Below, piece by piece: positions 1-5,628 of a stretch of DNA of 6,531 bases (positions are counted from its first letter, which is position 1; the number at the start of each line of letters is the position of its first letter). Source of the DNA: AC-69 sp046728055 (GTDB lineage: Bacteria; Actinomycetota; UBA4738; HRBIN12); contig JBKPDU010000027.1 in the NCBI GenBank assembly GCA_046728055.1, positions 1 to 6,531 of the forward strand, read 5' to 3'. The translations under genes and the position numbers were made by a program. The notes beneath the pieces were generated by a model, which saw only the letters and a program-made list of their open reading frames with translations, was not told the DNA's origin and made no database searches.

Positions 1-142
1 ACCGTGAGATCTGCCGGTTCCGACGGGCCGGGGCGGCCAGACCGGCTCTAGGGACGCGCGAGGAAGATCGCCACGCAATGAGCATCCGGCCGGACGCCCC
101 GACACCGGCGGTGCCTGGATGTTGGCAGGAAGGAGGTAAGAG
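1..142 (+). other. Noncoding left-end region of the IS110 element; candidate bridge-RNA region
   Basis: No convincing gene lies in these 142 bases upstream of the transposase. The stretch is rich in short self-complementary pieces: GCCGGT at 13-18 pairs with ACCGGC at 41-46 around an inner GGCC (26-29)/GGCC (35-38) pair; TCCGGCCGGA at 85-94 is a perfect 10-base palindrome; CACC (103-106) and GGTG (110-113) can close a 3-base loop. Known biology: IS110-group elements carry a structured bridge RNA in the noncoding left end next to the transposase start, and its loops base-pair with target and donor DNA. The position fits that role. I could not fold the sequence, such short stems are common by chance at this GC content, and a full bridge RNA (about 180 nt in IS621) would begin outside the window. 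Treat it as a candidate region, not a defined RNA. Confidence 0.35.
131..137 (+). promoter_or_regulatory. Strong Shine-Dalgarno site of the transposase
   Basis: AGGAGGT at 131-137 is a near-perfect match to the anti-Shine-Dalgarno sequence and sits 5 bases before the GTG at 143. It decides the transposase start. It is the best ribosome-binding site in the window, stronger than those of the catabolic genes. Confidence 0.85.
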
Positions 143-1357
143 GTGAAGCAGGAGTCGAGAAGGCTCGCCGGGATCGACTGGGCGAGCAAGGCCCATGCCG
201 TGTGTGTGCTGGAGCCAGACGGTGGGATCAGGGCCCGGTTCGACGTGCCCAACACCGGCAAGTCCTTCGCCGGACTGATCAAGCGCCTGGCCAAGCTTCG
301 GGTGGGCGCCGTCGCGATCGAGCGCCCCGACGGGCCGCTCGTCGAGGCCATGCTGGAGGCAGGGTTCCGGGTGTTCGTGATCGCGCCGAGGATGCTCAAG
401 GCGCTGCGAGGCCGCTACGGCGCGACTGGAGCCAAGTCCGATCCCGCAGATGCCTACGTCTTGGCCGACGTGCTTCGCACCGACGGCCACCGGTTGAGGC
501 CCATCCAGCCCGACGGTCCCGAGACCAAGGTCCTGCGAGCGCTCACCCGCACGCGCAAGGACCTGGTCGAGGCCAGGGTGGCCCTGGTGAACCAGGTGCG
601 GTCCCAGCTCGAGCTCTGCTTCCCCGGCGCGATCGGCCTGTTCAGCGAGCTCGACTCGGCCGTGTCGATCGCGTTCCTGCGCCGCTACCCCACGGCGCTT
701 CGCGCCCGGGCACTCGGTGAAGCGCGCTTGGCCGCGTTCCTGCGACGCATCGGCTACTGCGGGCGAAGGCCGGTGGGCGAGCTCCTGGCTCGGGTCAAGG
801 AGGCTCCGGCGGCGGGGATCGCCGAAGCGGAGGCCGAGGGCCGGGCGGTGTGCATCTCGGCGCTGCTGGATGCGATCGAGACCTGCAACGCCCGGGCGAG
901 GGAGCTCGAGGCCGAGATCGTGGAGCGCCTGGAGTTCCACCGGGACGCCGCCGTGTTCACCTCGTTGCCCCGGGCCGGGCGCGGAGTGCGGGCCGCCTCG
1001 CTGCTCGCCGAGATCGGCGATGCGAGGGAGCGGTTCCCCGAGGAGGAGTCGCTCGCGGCACTGGCCGGCGTGGCTCCGGTCACCCGAGCATCCGGCAAAG
1101 CCCGCTCGGTCGGCTTCCGATGGGCCTGCGACAAGAAGCTGCGCAACGCGCTGATCGACTTCGCCGACGACTCTCGTCACGCCTCGTCGTGGGCCGCGCG
1201 CGTTTACGCCGATGCGATCGCCCGCGGCAAGCGCCATCCCCACGCTGTCCGGATCCTCGCCCGAGCGTGGGTACGGGTCATCTGGCGCATGTGGCAAGAC
1301 GGCGAGGCCTACGACGTCACCAAGCATGGAGGTGCCGCGATGCTCCAAGCCGCCTGA
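143..1357 (+). CDS. IS110-family transposase (DEDD RuvC-like recombinase)
   Basis: This 404-residue protein catalyses RNA-guided strand exchange of its own insertion sequence, by family knowledge of IS110/IS621. The N-terminal RuvC-like domain (about residues 8-160) shows the DEDD set: D12 in GIDWASKAH, E60 in AIERPDG, and D100 and D103 in KSDPADAYVLAD. A charged, probably helical middle part (about 220-265) resembles the coiled coil of the family. The C-terminal Tnp domain (about 270-390) has the helix-hairpin-like SLPRAGRGVRAASLLAEIGD followed by LAGVAPVTRASGK, where S318 is in the position of the catalytic serine. The GTG start at 143 is fixed by AGGAGGT five bases upstream. Length is at the upper end of the family, with no frameshift or internal stop, so the gene looks intact and possibly active. 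It converges on acuC with 17 bases between the two stops. Confidence 0.93.
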   Translation: MKQESRRLAGIDWASKAHAVCVLEPDGGIRARFDVPNTGKSFAGLIKRLAKLRVGAVAIERPDGPLVEAMLEAGFRVFVIAPRMLKALRGRYGATGAKSDPADAYVLADVLRTDGHRLRPIQPDGPETKVLRALTRTRKDLVEARVALVNQVRSQLELCFPGAIGLFSELDSAVSIAFLRRYPTALRARALGEARLAAFLRRIGYCGRRPVGELLARVKEAPAAGIAEAEAEGRAVCISALLDAIETCNARARELEAEIVERLEFHRDAAVFTSLPRAGRGVRAASLLAEIGDARERFPEEESLAALAGVAPVTRASGKARSVGFRWACDKKLRNALIDFADDSRHASSWAARVYADAIARGKRHPHAVRILARAWVRVIWRMWQDGEAYDVTKHGGAAMLQAA

Positions 1358-1374
1358 GGTTGACCTAGGGAGTC

Positions 1375-2523
1375 TCACGGGTCGAGCCCCAGGTCGGGGA
1401 AGACCGTCCCTCGCACCAGGTCGATAACGCCTCGGGCCTCGCTGTCGGCACGCCCATCGGGCGAGGGGGCCTCGGAAAACGTCACGGGGACCTCGCCACG
1501 TACCGCACGCTCCGCCTCCTCGATCCACGACTCGGGGAGCTGGTCGGGGAGCTCGGCCTCGCACATCTCGGCGAAGTACAGCGTCCACGCCCGGGGGACG
1601 ACCCTGGCCCACTGGTAACCGCCCCCGCCCGTCGCCACCCACCGGCCGCCCGCGACCTCGTGGGCCACCTCATGCAGGACGGCGGCCGCCTCGCGGTAGG
1701 CCCGGGTGGTCAGCAGGAGGTGGGCGAGCGGGTCGGTCAGGTGCGTGTCGCACCCAAGCTGAGTGACCAGCACGTCGGGTCGCCACCGTCGGACCAGAGG
1801 TGGCACGACGGCCTGGAAGGCCTCCAGCCAACCTTGGTCACCTGTTCCTGGAGGGAGCGGCACGTTCACCTTGGTGCCCTCGGCCTCCCCCGATCCGCGT
1901 TCGGAAACGAACCCTGTGCCGGGGAACAAGTACTCCCCGGATTCGTGGATCGACACGGTGAGAACCCGGGGGTCCGCGTAGAACACCGCCTGCGGCCCGT
2001 CGCCATGGTGCACGTCCAGGTCCACGTAGGCGATCCGCTCGGCGCCGTGTCGCAGGAGCCAGGCGATGGCCACGGCCGGATCGTCGTAGACACAGAACCC
2101 GGAAGCCCGAGACGGCATCGCGTGGTGGAGCCCTCCAGCGGCGTTGAACGCGTGATCCAGCCTGCCCTCGACCACTTCCTTCGCGGCCACGAGCGAGGCC
2201 CCCACCACCAGGGCGCCCGCCTCGTGCATCCGGGGGAAGATGGGATTGTCGCCCGGCCCGTATCCGAACCGCGACCACTCGCCGGGCTGACCATCGCCTG
2301 CTCGCCTGGTCGCGTCGATGAACTCGGAGGTGTGCACCAGGCCGATCTCCTCGTCGGTGGCCGTCCGGCACGAGAGGGTTCGCACCGTGGGCCGATCGAG
2401 CAGGCCGAGATGGCGGATCAGGTCCCAGGTGAGCAGGACGCGTTGGGGGCGGAGAGGATGGCCCGGGCCGTGGTCGTAGATCCGGGCCTCCGGGCAGAGC
2501 ACCAGGCCGGCCCGGCCACTCAT
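1375..2523 (-). CDS. acuC: AcuC-type deacetylase, histone deacetylase superfamily
   Basis: A 382-residue zinc-dependent deacylase of the class I HDAC-like fold, predicted cytoplasmic (no signal or membrane segment). In Bacillus, AcuC deacetylates acetyl-CoA synthetase; relatives hydrolyse acetylated polyamines. The whole active site is visible: tandem H133-H134 in GGLHHAMPSRASGF; metal ligands D170 and H172 in YVDLDVHHGDG and D259 in QLGCDTHLTD; transition-state Y303 in GGGGYQ. The N-terminal YDHGPGHPLRPQR is typical of AcuC. The ATG at 2523 begins one base after the stop of the upstream aminotransferase and lacks a clear ribosome-binding site, which fits translational coupling. A TTG 54 bases further upstream is possible, but it would lie inside the aminotransferase gene and add residues atypical of the family. 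The 3' end looks native despite the adjacent insertion sequence. Substrate is not determinable from sequence: protein acyl-lysine, or a small N-acyl amine of the operon's pathway. Confidence 0.88.
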   Translation of the reverse strand: MSGRAGLVLCPEARIYDHGPGHPLRPQRVLLTWDLIRHLGLLDRPTVRTLSCRTATDEEIGLVHTSEFIDATRRAGDGQPGEWSRFGYGPGDNPIFPRMHEAGALVVGASLVAAKEVVEGRLDHAFNAAGGLHHAMPSRASGFCVYDDPAVAIAWLLRHGAERIAYVDLDVHHGDGPQAVFYADPRVLTVSIHESGEYLFPGTGFVSERGSGEAEGTKVNVPLPPGTGDQGWLEAFQAVVPPLVRRWRPDVLVTQLGCDTHLTDPLAHLLLTTRAYREAAAVLHEVAHEVAGGRWVATGGGGYQWARVVPRAWTLYFAEMCEAELPDQLPESWIEEAERAVRGEVPVTFSEAPSPDGRADSEARGVIDLVRGTVFPDLGLDP

Positions 2524-2524
2524 G

Positions 2525-3856
2525 TCACCGATGGGGAACCGCGGCGACCGCAGCGATCGCGGCCGCGGTCCGATCAACGACGAGGTCGCACTCGTCGTCG
2601 GAGATGACGAACGGCGGGCCGAGCATCACGAGATCTCCGTCGGTCCCGTCCACATGTCCTGTGCTCGAGTACAGGAGGAGCCCCAGATCCCTGGCCTCGG
2701 CGAGGATGCGCTCGGTGACCTGCTCGCTCCGGGCGAACGGGACCTTCGTGGCGCGGTCGGCCACCAGCTCGATCCCGATCATCAGCCCGAGCCCGCGCAC
2801 GTCGCCGACGTACGGGCTGTCCGCGAGGGCCGACGTCAGGTCCTTCAGCAGCCGCTCACCCTGGGCCCGGCTCGCCTCCACCAGGTTCTCCTCGCGGAGC
2901 CGCCGAAGCACTGCGTGGGCCGTCGCCGCGCCCACGCCGTTGTGCGACCACGTGAACCCGTGGACGAAGCCCTTCGGCCGGACCGCCTCGAACACCTTCC
3001 CGCTCGCCGCGGTGAAGCCGAACGGGAAGTACCCGCTCGTCGATCCCTTCCCGCAGACCAGGACGTCCGCCTTGACGTTCCAGTGGTCCAGGCCGAACCA
3101 CGTCCCGGTCCTGCCGAACCCGGTCATGACCTCGTCGGCGATCAACAGGACGCCGTGACGACGGCAAACCTCGGCCACGGCGGGCCAGTAGTCGTCGGTC
3201 GGCACGGCCGCGGCGAGCGTCGCGCCGGACACGGGCTCGGCGATGAACGCGGCCACGTTGCCCGGACCGATGTCCCTGATGGCCTGGTCGAGAGCCTCGG
3301 CGTGCCGCGCGCCGCAGGCCTGGGAATGCCCTGGCAGTGGGCAGCGGTACTCGTACGCCGCCTCGACGTGGGCGAACCGCCCGAGCCAGGGTCGATAGGG
3401 CCGCCGCAGGATCTCCTTTCCGCCGGCGTCGAGGCCGGCGATCGTGCTGCCGTGGTACGAGGCCCTCCGCCCGATCACGACATCCCGGTCCTCACCCCTG
3501 GCCAGGTGGTACGACCGCGCCAGTTTGATGGCCGTCTCCACCGCCTCGCTCCCACCCGACACCGGATATATCCGAGGATCGTCCACCGGAAGGACTGAAC
3601 CGAGATCCTGGGCGTAGGACTCGAGGGCGTCGGTGGTGAACGCAGTGCCGTGCACGTACGGGAGGCGGGCGGCCTGCTCGGCCATGGCCCGGACCACCGC
3701 CTGATCGCCGTGCCCCACGTTCACCACGATGGCCCCGCCGGCCGCGTCGAGGTAGTTCCCGCCGCCGGCGTCCTCGATCCACACGTCGTGGGCCCGGACG
3801 GCGACCGGGAGATGGCGGGACAGGACCCGATGGAACACATGACCGGATCCGGTCAC
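2525..3856 (-). CDS. Class III PLP-dependent aminotransferase, omega-amine type (second of two)
   Basis: A 443-residue fold-type I aminotransferase that moves an amino group from an amine or omega-amino acid to a keto acid through pyridoxal phosphate. Visible motifs in order: VSGGSEAVETAIKLAR (about 99-114, phosphate binding), the YHGST histidine (about 134-138), IAEPVSG (about 205-211), LIADEVMTGFGRTG with PLP-contacting D241, K270 in VCGKGSTSGYFPFG as the Schiff-base lysine, the HGFTWSHNGVG segment (about 299-309), and VRGLGLMIGIE (353-363). Length is normal for the family. It resembles the 'aspartate aminotransferase family' omega-transaminases (taurine, beta-alanine and diamine-type enzymes), but I cannot name its substrate. 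The GTG start at 3856 overlaps the beta-subunit stop in a GTGA tetramer, with AGGGGG at 3864-3869 as ribosome-binding site. The frame stays open much further upstream, but that part only shadows the CoA-transferase gene. Confidence 0.9.
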   Translation of the reverse strand: MTGSGHVFHRVLSRHLPVAVRAHDVWIEDAGGGNYLDAAGGAIVVNVGHGDQAVVRAMAEQAARLPYVHGTAFTTDALESYAQDLGSVLPVDDPRIYPVSGGSEAVETAIKLARSYHLARGEDRDVVIGRRASYHGSTIAGLDAGGKEILRRPYRPWLGRFAHVEAAYEYRCPLPGHSQACGARHAEALDQAIRDIGPGNVAAFIAEPVSGATLAAAVPTDDYWPAVAEVCRRHGVLLIADEVMTGFGRTGTWFGLDHWNVKADVLVCGKGSTSGYFPFGFTAASGKVFEAVRPKGFVHGFTWSHNGVGAATAHAVLRRLREENLVEASRAQGERLLKDLTSALADSPYVGDVRGLGLMIGIELVADRATKVPFARSEQVTERILAEARDLGLLLYSSTGHVDGTDGDLVMLGPPFVISDDECDLVVDRTAAAIAAVAAVPHR

Positions 3857-4656
3857 GACGCGACCCCCTGTGGGTCGAGCTCCTCGCGGATCAGCCGGAG
3901 CTCCTCCTCGGTGGGGGGAGGCGTCTCGGCCAGGTCGGGGACGACCTTTGGGTTCCAGGCCATGTTCTCCCGGACCTCCTCCAGGGTCACGCCCGGGTGC
4001 AGGCCGGCCAAGGTCATCTCGCCCGAGCCCTCGTCGAACCGGTACTCGGCCAGGTCGGTCACGACCACCGTGGGCCCGCTCCCCCACCAGCCCCGTCGGC
4101 GATCGTGCTCCGGGTCGCCCGAATGCCCCGGCGAGGTTCGAAAGTCCAGTCTCTCGACGAACGACCGCCTTCCCTGCCGCATGATCACGAAGACCTTCTT
4201 CGCGTTGATGGCGATCTCGCACGCTCCGCCCGAGCCGGGCAGGCGAACCTTGGGCTTCGCGTAGTCGCCGATCACGGTGGTGTTGATGTTGCCGAACCGG
4301 TCGATCTGGGCCGCTCCCAGGAACCCCACGTCGACCAGCCCGGCCTGGAGGTAGAACGCGAACAGCTCGAACATGCTGCACACCGCGGTGGAGCCAGAGA
4401 CGAGCGTCGGGTCTCCGATCGAAAGCGGCAACCGCCTGGGAGACGCGCCGAAGACACCGGACTCGTACACCAGGTCCAGCTGTGGGGCGACCGTGCGCTT
4501 GGCCAGGTTGCAGACGATGTTCGGAAGGCCGATGCCCACGAAGCACACGCCCCCGCCGGCCAGCTGACGGGCGCTGGCGACGATCATCATCTCGGACTTC
4601 GACCAGCCAGCGTTCCGCTCGTCGGTCCGGGTGCCGGCGCCGTCCTTTCCGGTCAC
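3853..4656 (-). CDS. Family I CoA-transferase beta subunit, glutaconate CoA-transferase B type
   Basis: A 267-residue beta subunit that with the alpha subunit moves CoA between carboxylic acids. The family mechanism uses a covalent glutamyl-CoA thioester on the beta subunit. Residue E65 in LVYESGVFG is in the place of that glutamate (E54 in Acidaminococcus GctB by family knowledge). Other typical stretches are FVGIGLPNIVCNLA (39-52), LGAAQIDRFGNINTTVIGDY (113-132), the glycine-rich LPGSGGACEIA (139-149) and LHPGVTLEEVR (219-229). About 22 residues precede the usual family start near SKSEMM; an ATG inside that segment is an alternative start. I chose GTG at 4656 because it forms a GTGA overlap with the alpha stop and has GGGGAG (4662-4667) five bases upstream. 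The acid substrates are unknown; glutaconate, glutarate, 3-oxoacids and others are all possible. Confidence 0.88.
   Translation of the reverse strand: MTGKDGAGTRTDERNAGWSKSEMMIVASARQLAGGGVCFVGIGLPNIVCNLAKRTVAPQLDLVYESGVFGASPRRLPLSIGDPTLVSGSTAVCSMFELFAFYLQAGLVDVGFLGAAQIDRFGNINTTVIGDYAKPKVRLPGSGGACEIAINAKKVFVIMRQGRRSFVERLDFRTSPGHSGDPEHDRRRGWWGSGPTVVVTDLAEYRFDEGSGEMTLAGLHPGVTLEEVRENMAWNPKVVPDLAETPPPTEEELRLIREELDPQGVAS
3864..3869 (-). promoter_or_regulatory. Ribosome-binding site of the second aminotransferase gene
   Basis: AGGGGG on the minus strand lies in the last codons of the beta gene, seven bases before the GTG at 3856. It supports the GTG in the GTGA overlap as the true start, even though the frame is open much further upstream. 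Confidence 0.55.
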
Positions 4657-5567
4657 GCGTACTCCCCGTAGTTGACCTGGCCCGACGGCGCGTCGCCGGG
4701 CCGGAGCAAGCTCCACCGCTCGGGCCCCAGCTTCTCCACGTAGTCCCGGTGGGTCTCCAGACCGAACACCCACTCCTTCAGCCAGGCAGCCAGGGCCTCA
4801 GGATCCCGCGACGTCGCCTCCCAGTCCAGATAGAACCGGTTGTCCCGGTCGTAGTACCCCTGCGCGTAGCTCGGGTGGCACGCGAGCGGCTCCTCGACCA
4901 CGGCGTCGACGATGAGACCGGGGATCACGGTGCGGTTGGGATCCGCTCGAACGACCGACTGGTCCACCACCTCCTCGCACACCACGACGACGCGCTTCGC
5001 CGCGAAGGCGGCTTCCTTCTGACATCCGAGCAACCCCCAGATCTGGGCGTTGCCGGTGGGGTCGGCGCGCTGCGCATGGACGATGGCGACGTCGGGGTTG
5101 AGCGGCGGGACGGCGTAGACCTCGGTGCCGTCGTACGGCGAGGCGATGGGGACGATCCTCGGGTTCGCCTTCGGGATGTCGCTCTCGTGGTAGCTGCGGA
5201 TGGGGAAGAACGGAAGGTTCGAGGCCCCGGCCACGTATCGGCACACCATGCCGAAGTGGCTGTACTCCTCGATCTCCAGCGGCGCGGGATCGCCGTTCTC
5301 GATACGGCGTCGGATCGCGTACAGCGATCCGACGCCGGGGTTCCCCAGCCACGAGAACACGAGCTTTCCAGCAACGCCGGCACCGATCATCTGGTCGTAG
5401 ATCACGTCGGGGGTCATCCGACAGAGCGTGAGATCCCGTCGCTTCTGGCGGATGATCTCGTGACCGGCGGCGAAGCAGATCAGGTGGGTGAACCCCTCGA
5501 TGGCCACCGCGTCGCCGTCGCGGACGAGCTCGGCGACGGCATCCTTCATCGTGGCGACCTTGCTCAC
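4653..5567 (-). CDS. Family I CoA-transferase alpha subunit, glutaconate CoA-transferase A type
   Basis: A 304-residue partner of the beta subunit encoded directly downstream. Diagnostic parts: the N-terminal AIEGFTHLICFAAGHEIIRQ (22-41), MTPDVIYDQMIGAG (51-64) and SWLGNPGVGSLYAIRRRIENG (72-92), then VHAQRADPTGNAQIWG (163-178), a CoA-transferase signature ('H.q.AD..GN'), and HPSYAQGYYDRDN (231-243). These place it with GctA-like subunits rather than the shorter ScoA/AtoD subunits of acetoacetate metabolism. Length matches GctA-like proteins. The GTG at 5567 gives the family-typical MSKV beginning; GGGCGGGTGG just upstream is only a mediocre ribosome-binding site, and an ATG at 5549 preceded by AAGG is the alternative. 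The gene follows the first aminotransferase after 60 bases and overlaps the beta subunit by 4 bases. The role in an amine-degradation pathway is inferred from its neighbours. Confidence 0.9.
   Translation of the reverse strand: MSKVATMKDAVAELVRDGDAVAIEGFTHLICFAAGHEIIRQKRRDLTLCRMTPDVIYDQMIGAGVAGKLVFSWLGNPGVGSLYAIRRRIENGDPAPLEIEEYSHFGMVCRYVAGASNLPFFPIRSYHESDIPKANPRIVPIASPYDGTEVYAVPPLNPDVAIVHAQRADPTGNAQIWGLLGCQKEAAFAAKRVVVVCEEVVDQSVVRADPNRTVIPGLIVDAVVEEPLACHPSYAQGYYDRDNRFYLDWEATSRDPEALAAWLKEWVFGLETHRDYVEKLGPERWSLLRPGDAPSGQVNYGEYA
4662..4667 (-). promoter_or_regulatory. Ribosome-binding site of the CoA-transferase beta gene
   Basis: GGGGAG on the minus strand lies inside the last codons of the alpha gene, five bases before the GTG at 4656. 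Together with the GTGA overlap it supports this start and coupled, near-equal synthesis of the two subunits. Confidence 0.6.
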
Positions 5568-5609
5568 GTGCCACCCGCCCGGCTCACGCCCAGCGATCGG
5601 GCGACCACC

Positions 5610-5628
5610 ACGGAACCTCCCGTTCCGT
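5610..5628. promoter_or_regulatory. Intercistronic hairpin directly after the first aminotransferase
   Basis: In the only real gap of the operon, the minus strand reads CGGAAC, loop GGGAG, GTTCCG, a perfect inverted repeat that an A-T pair extends to 7 bp (arms 5610-5616 and 5622-5628). It begins with the last base of the TAA stop. No U-run follows, so it is not a classical intrinsic terminator. It could protect mRNA 3' ends, attenuate downstream expression or bind a regulator. The arms are short and it may have no function. Confidence 0.4.

Larger units (their letters stand above)
48..1371 (+). mobile_element. IS110-family insertion sequence, boundaries unresolved
   Basis: The element is defined by its transposase gene (143-1357). 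IS110 elements usually lack long terminal inverted repeats and make no conventional target duplication, so ends are hard to see. The listed span is bounded by the only notable flanking match, the direct repeat CTAGGGA at 48-54 and 1365-1371. That match may instead be a guide sequence inside the left-end RNA, in which case the true left end is outside the window. The right end must be very close to the transposase stop because acuC ends 18 bases beyond it. A long left noncoding region and almost no right one fits the IS110 group rather than the IS1111 group, which carries its RNA on the right. Base composition resembles the neighbouring genes, so it does not look like a very recent arrival from a low-GC host. 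Confidence 0.4.

Noticed and set aside
85..94. Perfect palindrome TCCGGCCGGA as an operator
   Set aside because: Such GC palindromes are common by chance in this composition, and no promoter-like sequence or regulator gene accompanies it. It is mentioned only as part of the noncoding left end.
1358..1374. TTGAC at the end of the transposase as a -35 promoter box, or the CCTAGG palindrome as a terminator
   Set aside because: No matching -10 box or downstream + strand gene exists, and a 6-base palindrome without loop or T-run cannot act as an intrinsic terminator.
2524..2577. Alternative TTG start giving AcuC 18 more residues
   Set aside because: It lies inside the aminotransferase gene and encodes Arg/Pro-rich residues before the family-typical beginning; the ATG one base after the upstream stop is more likely.
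1660..2607. Long + strand open frame (315 codons) antisense to acuC
   Set aside because: No domain-like features and a low-complexity, charged tail; the opposite strand encodes a complete HDAC-family active site.
2522..3598. Long + strand open frame (358 codons) antisense to the second aminotransferase
   Set aside because: It is a GC-rich shadow frame: composition is heavy in Arg, Pro, Gly, Asp and His, it has no recognisable motif, and the opposite strand carries every class III aminotransferase motif.
3857..4546. A 230-residue N-terminal extension of the second aminotransferase (possible fusion protein)
   Set aside because: The extension is a shadow frame of the CoA-transferase beta gene, rich in Arg, Gly and Pro and without motifs. 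The GTG at 3856 with its ribosome-binding site and GTGA overlap explains the start better.
4657..4773. Longer beta-subunit start upstream of 4656
   Set aside because: It would overlap the alpha gene by about 120 bases and add Arg/Gly/Ala-rich residues not typical of the family.
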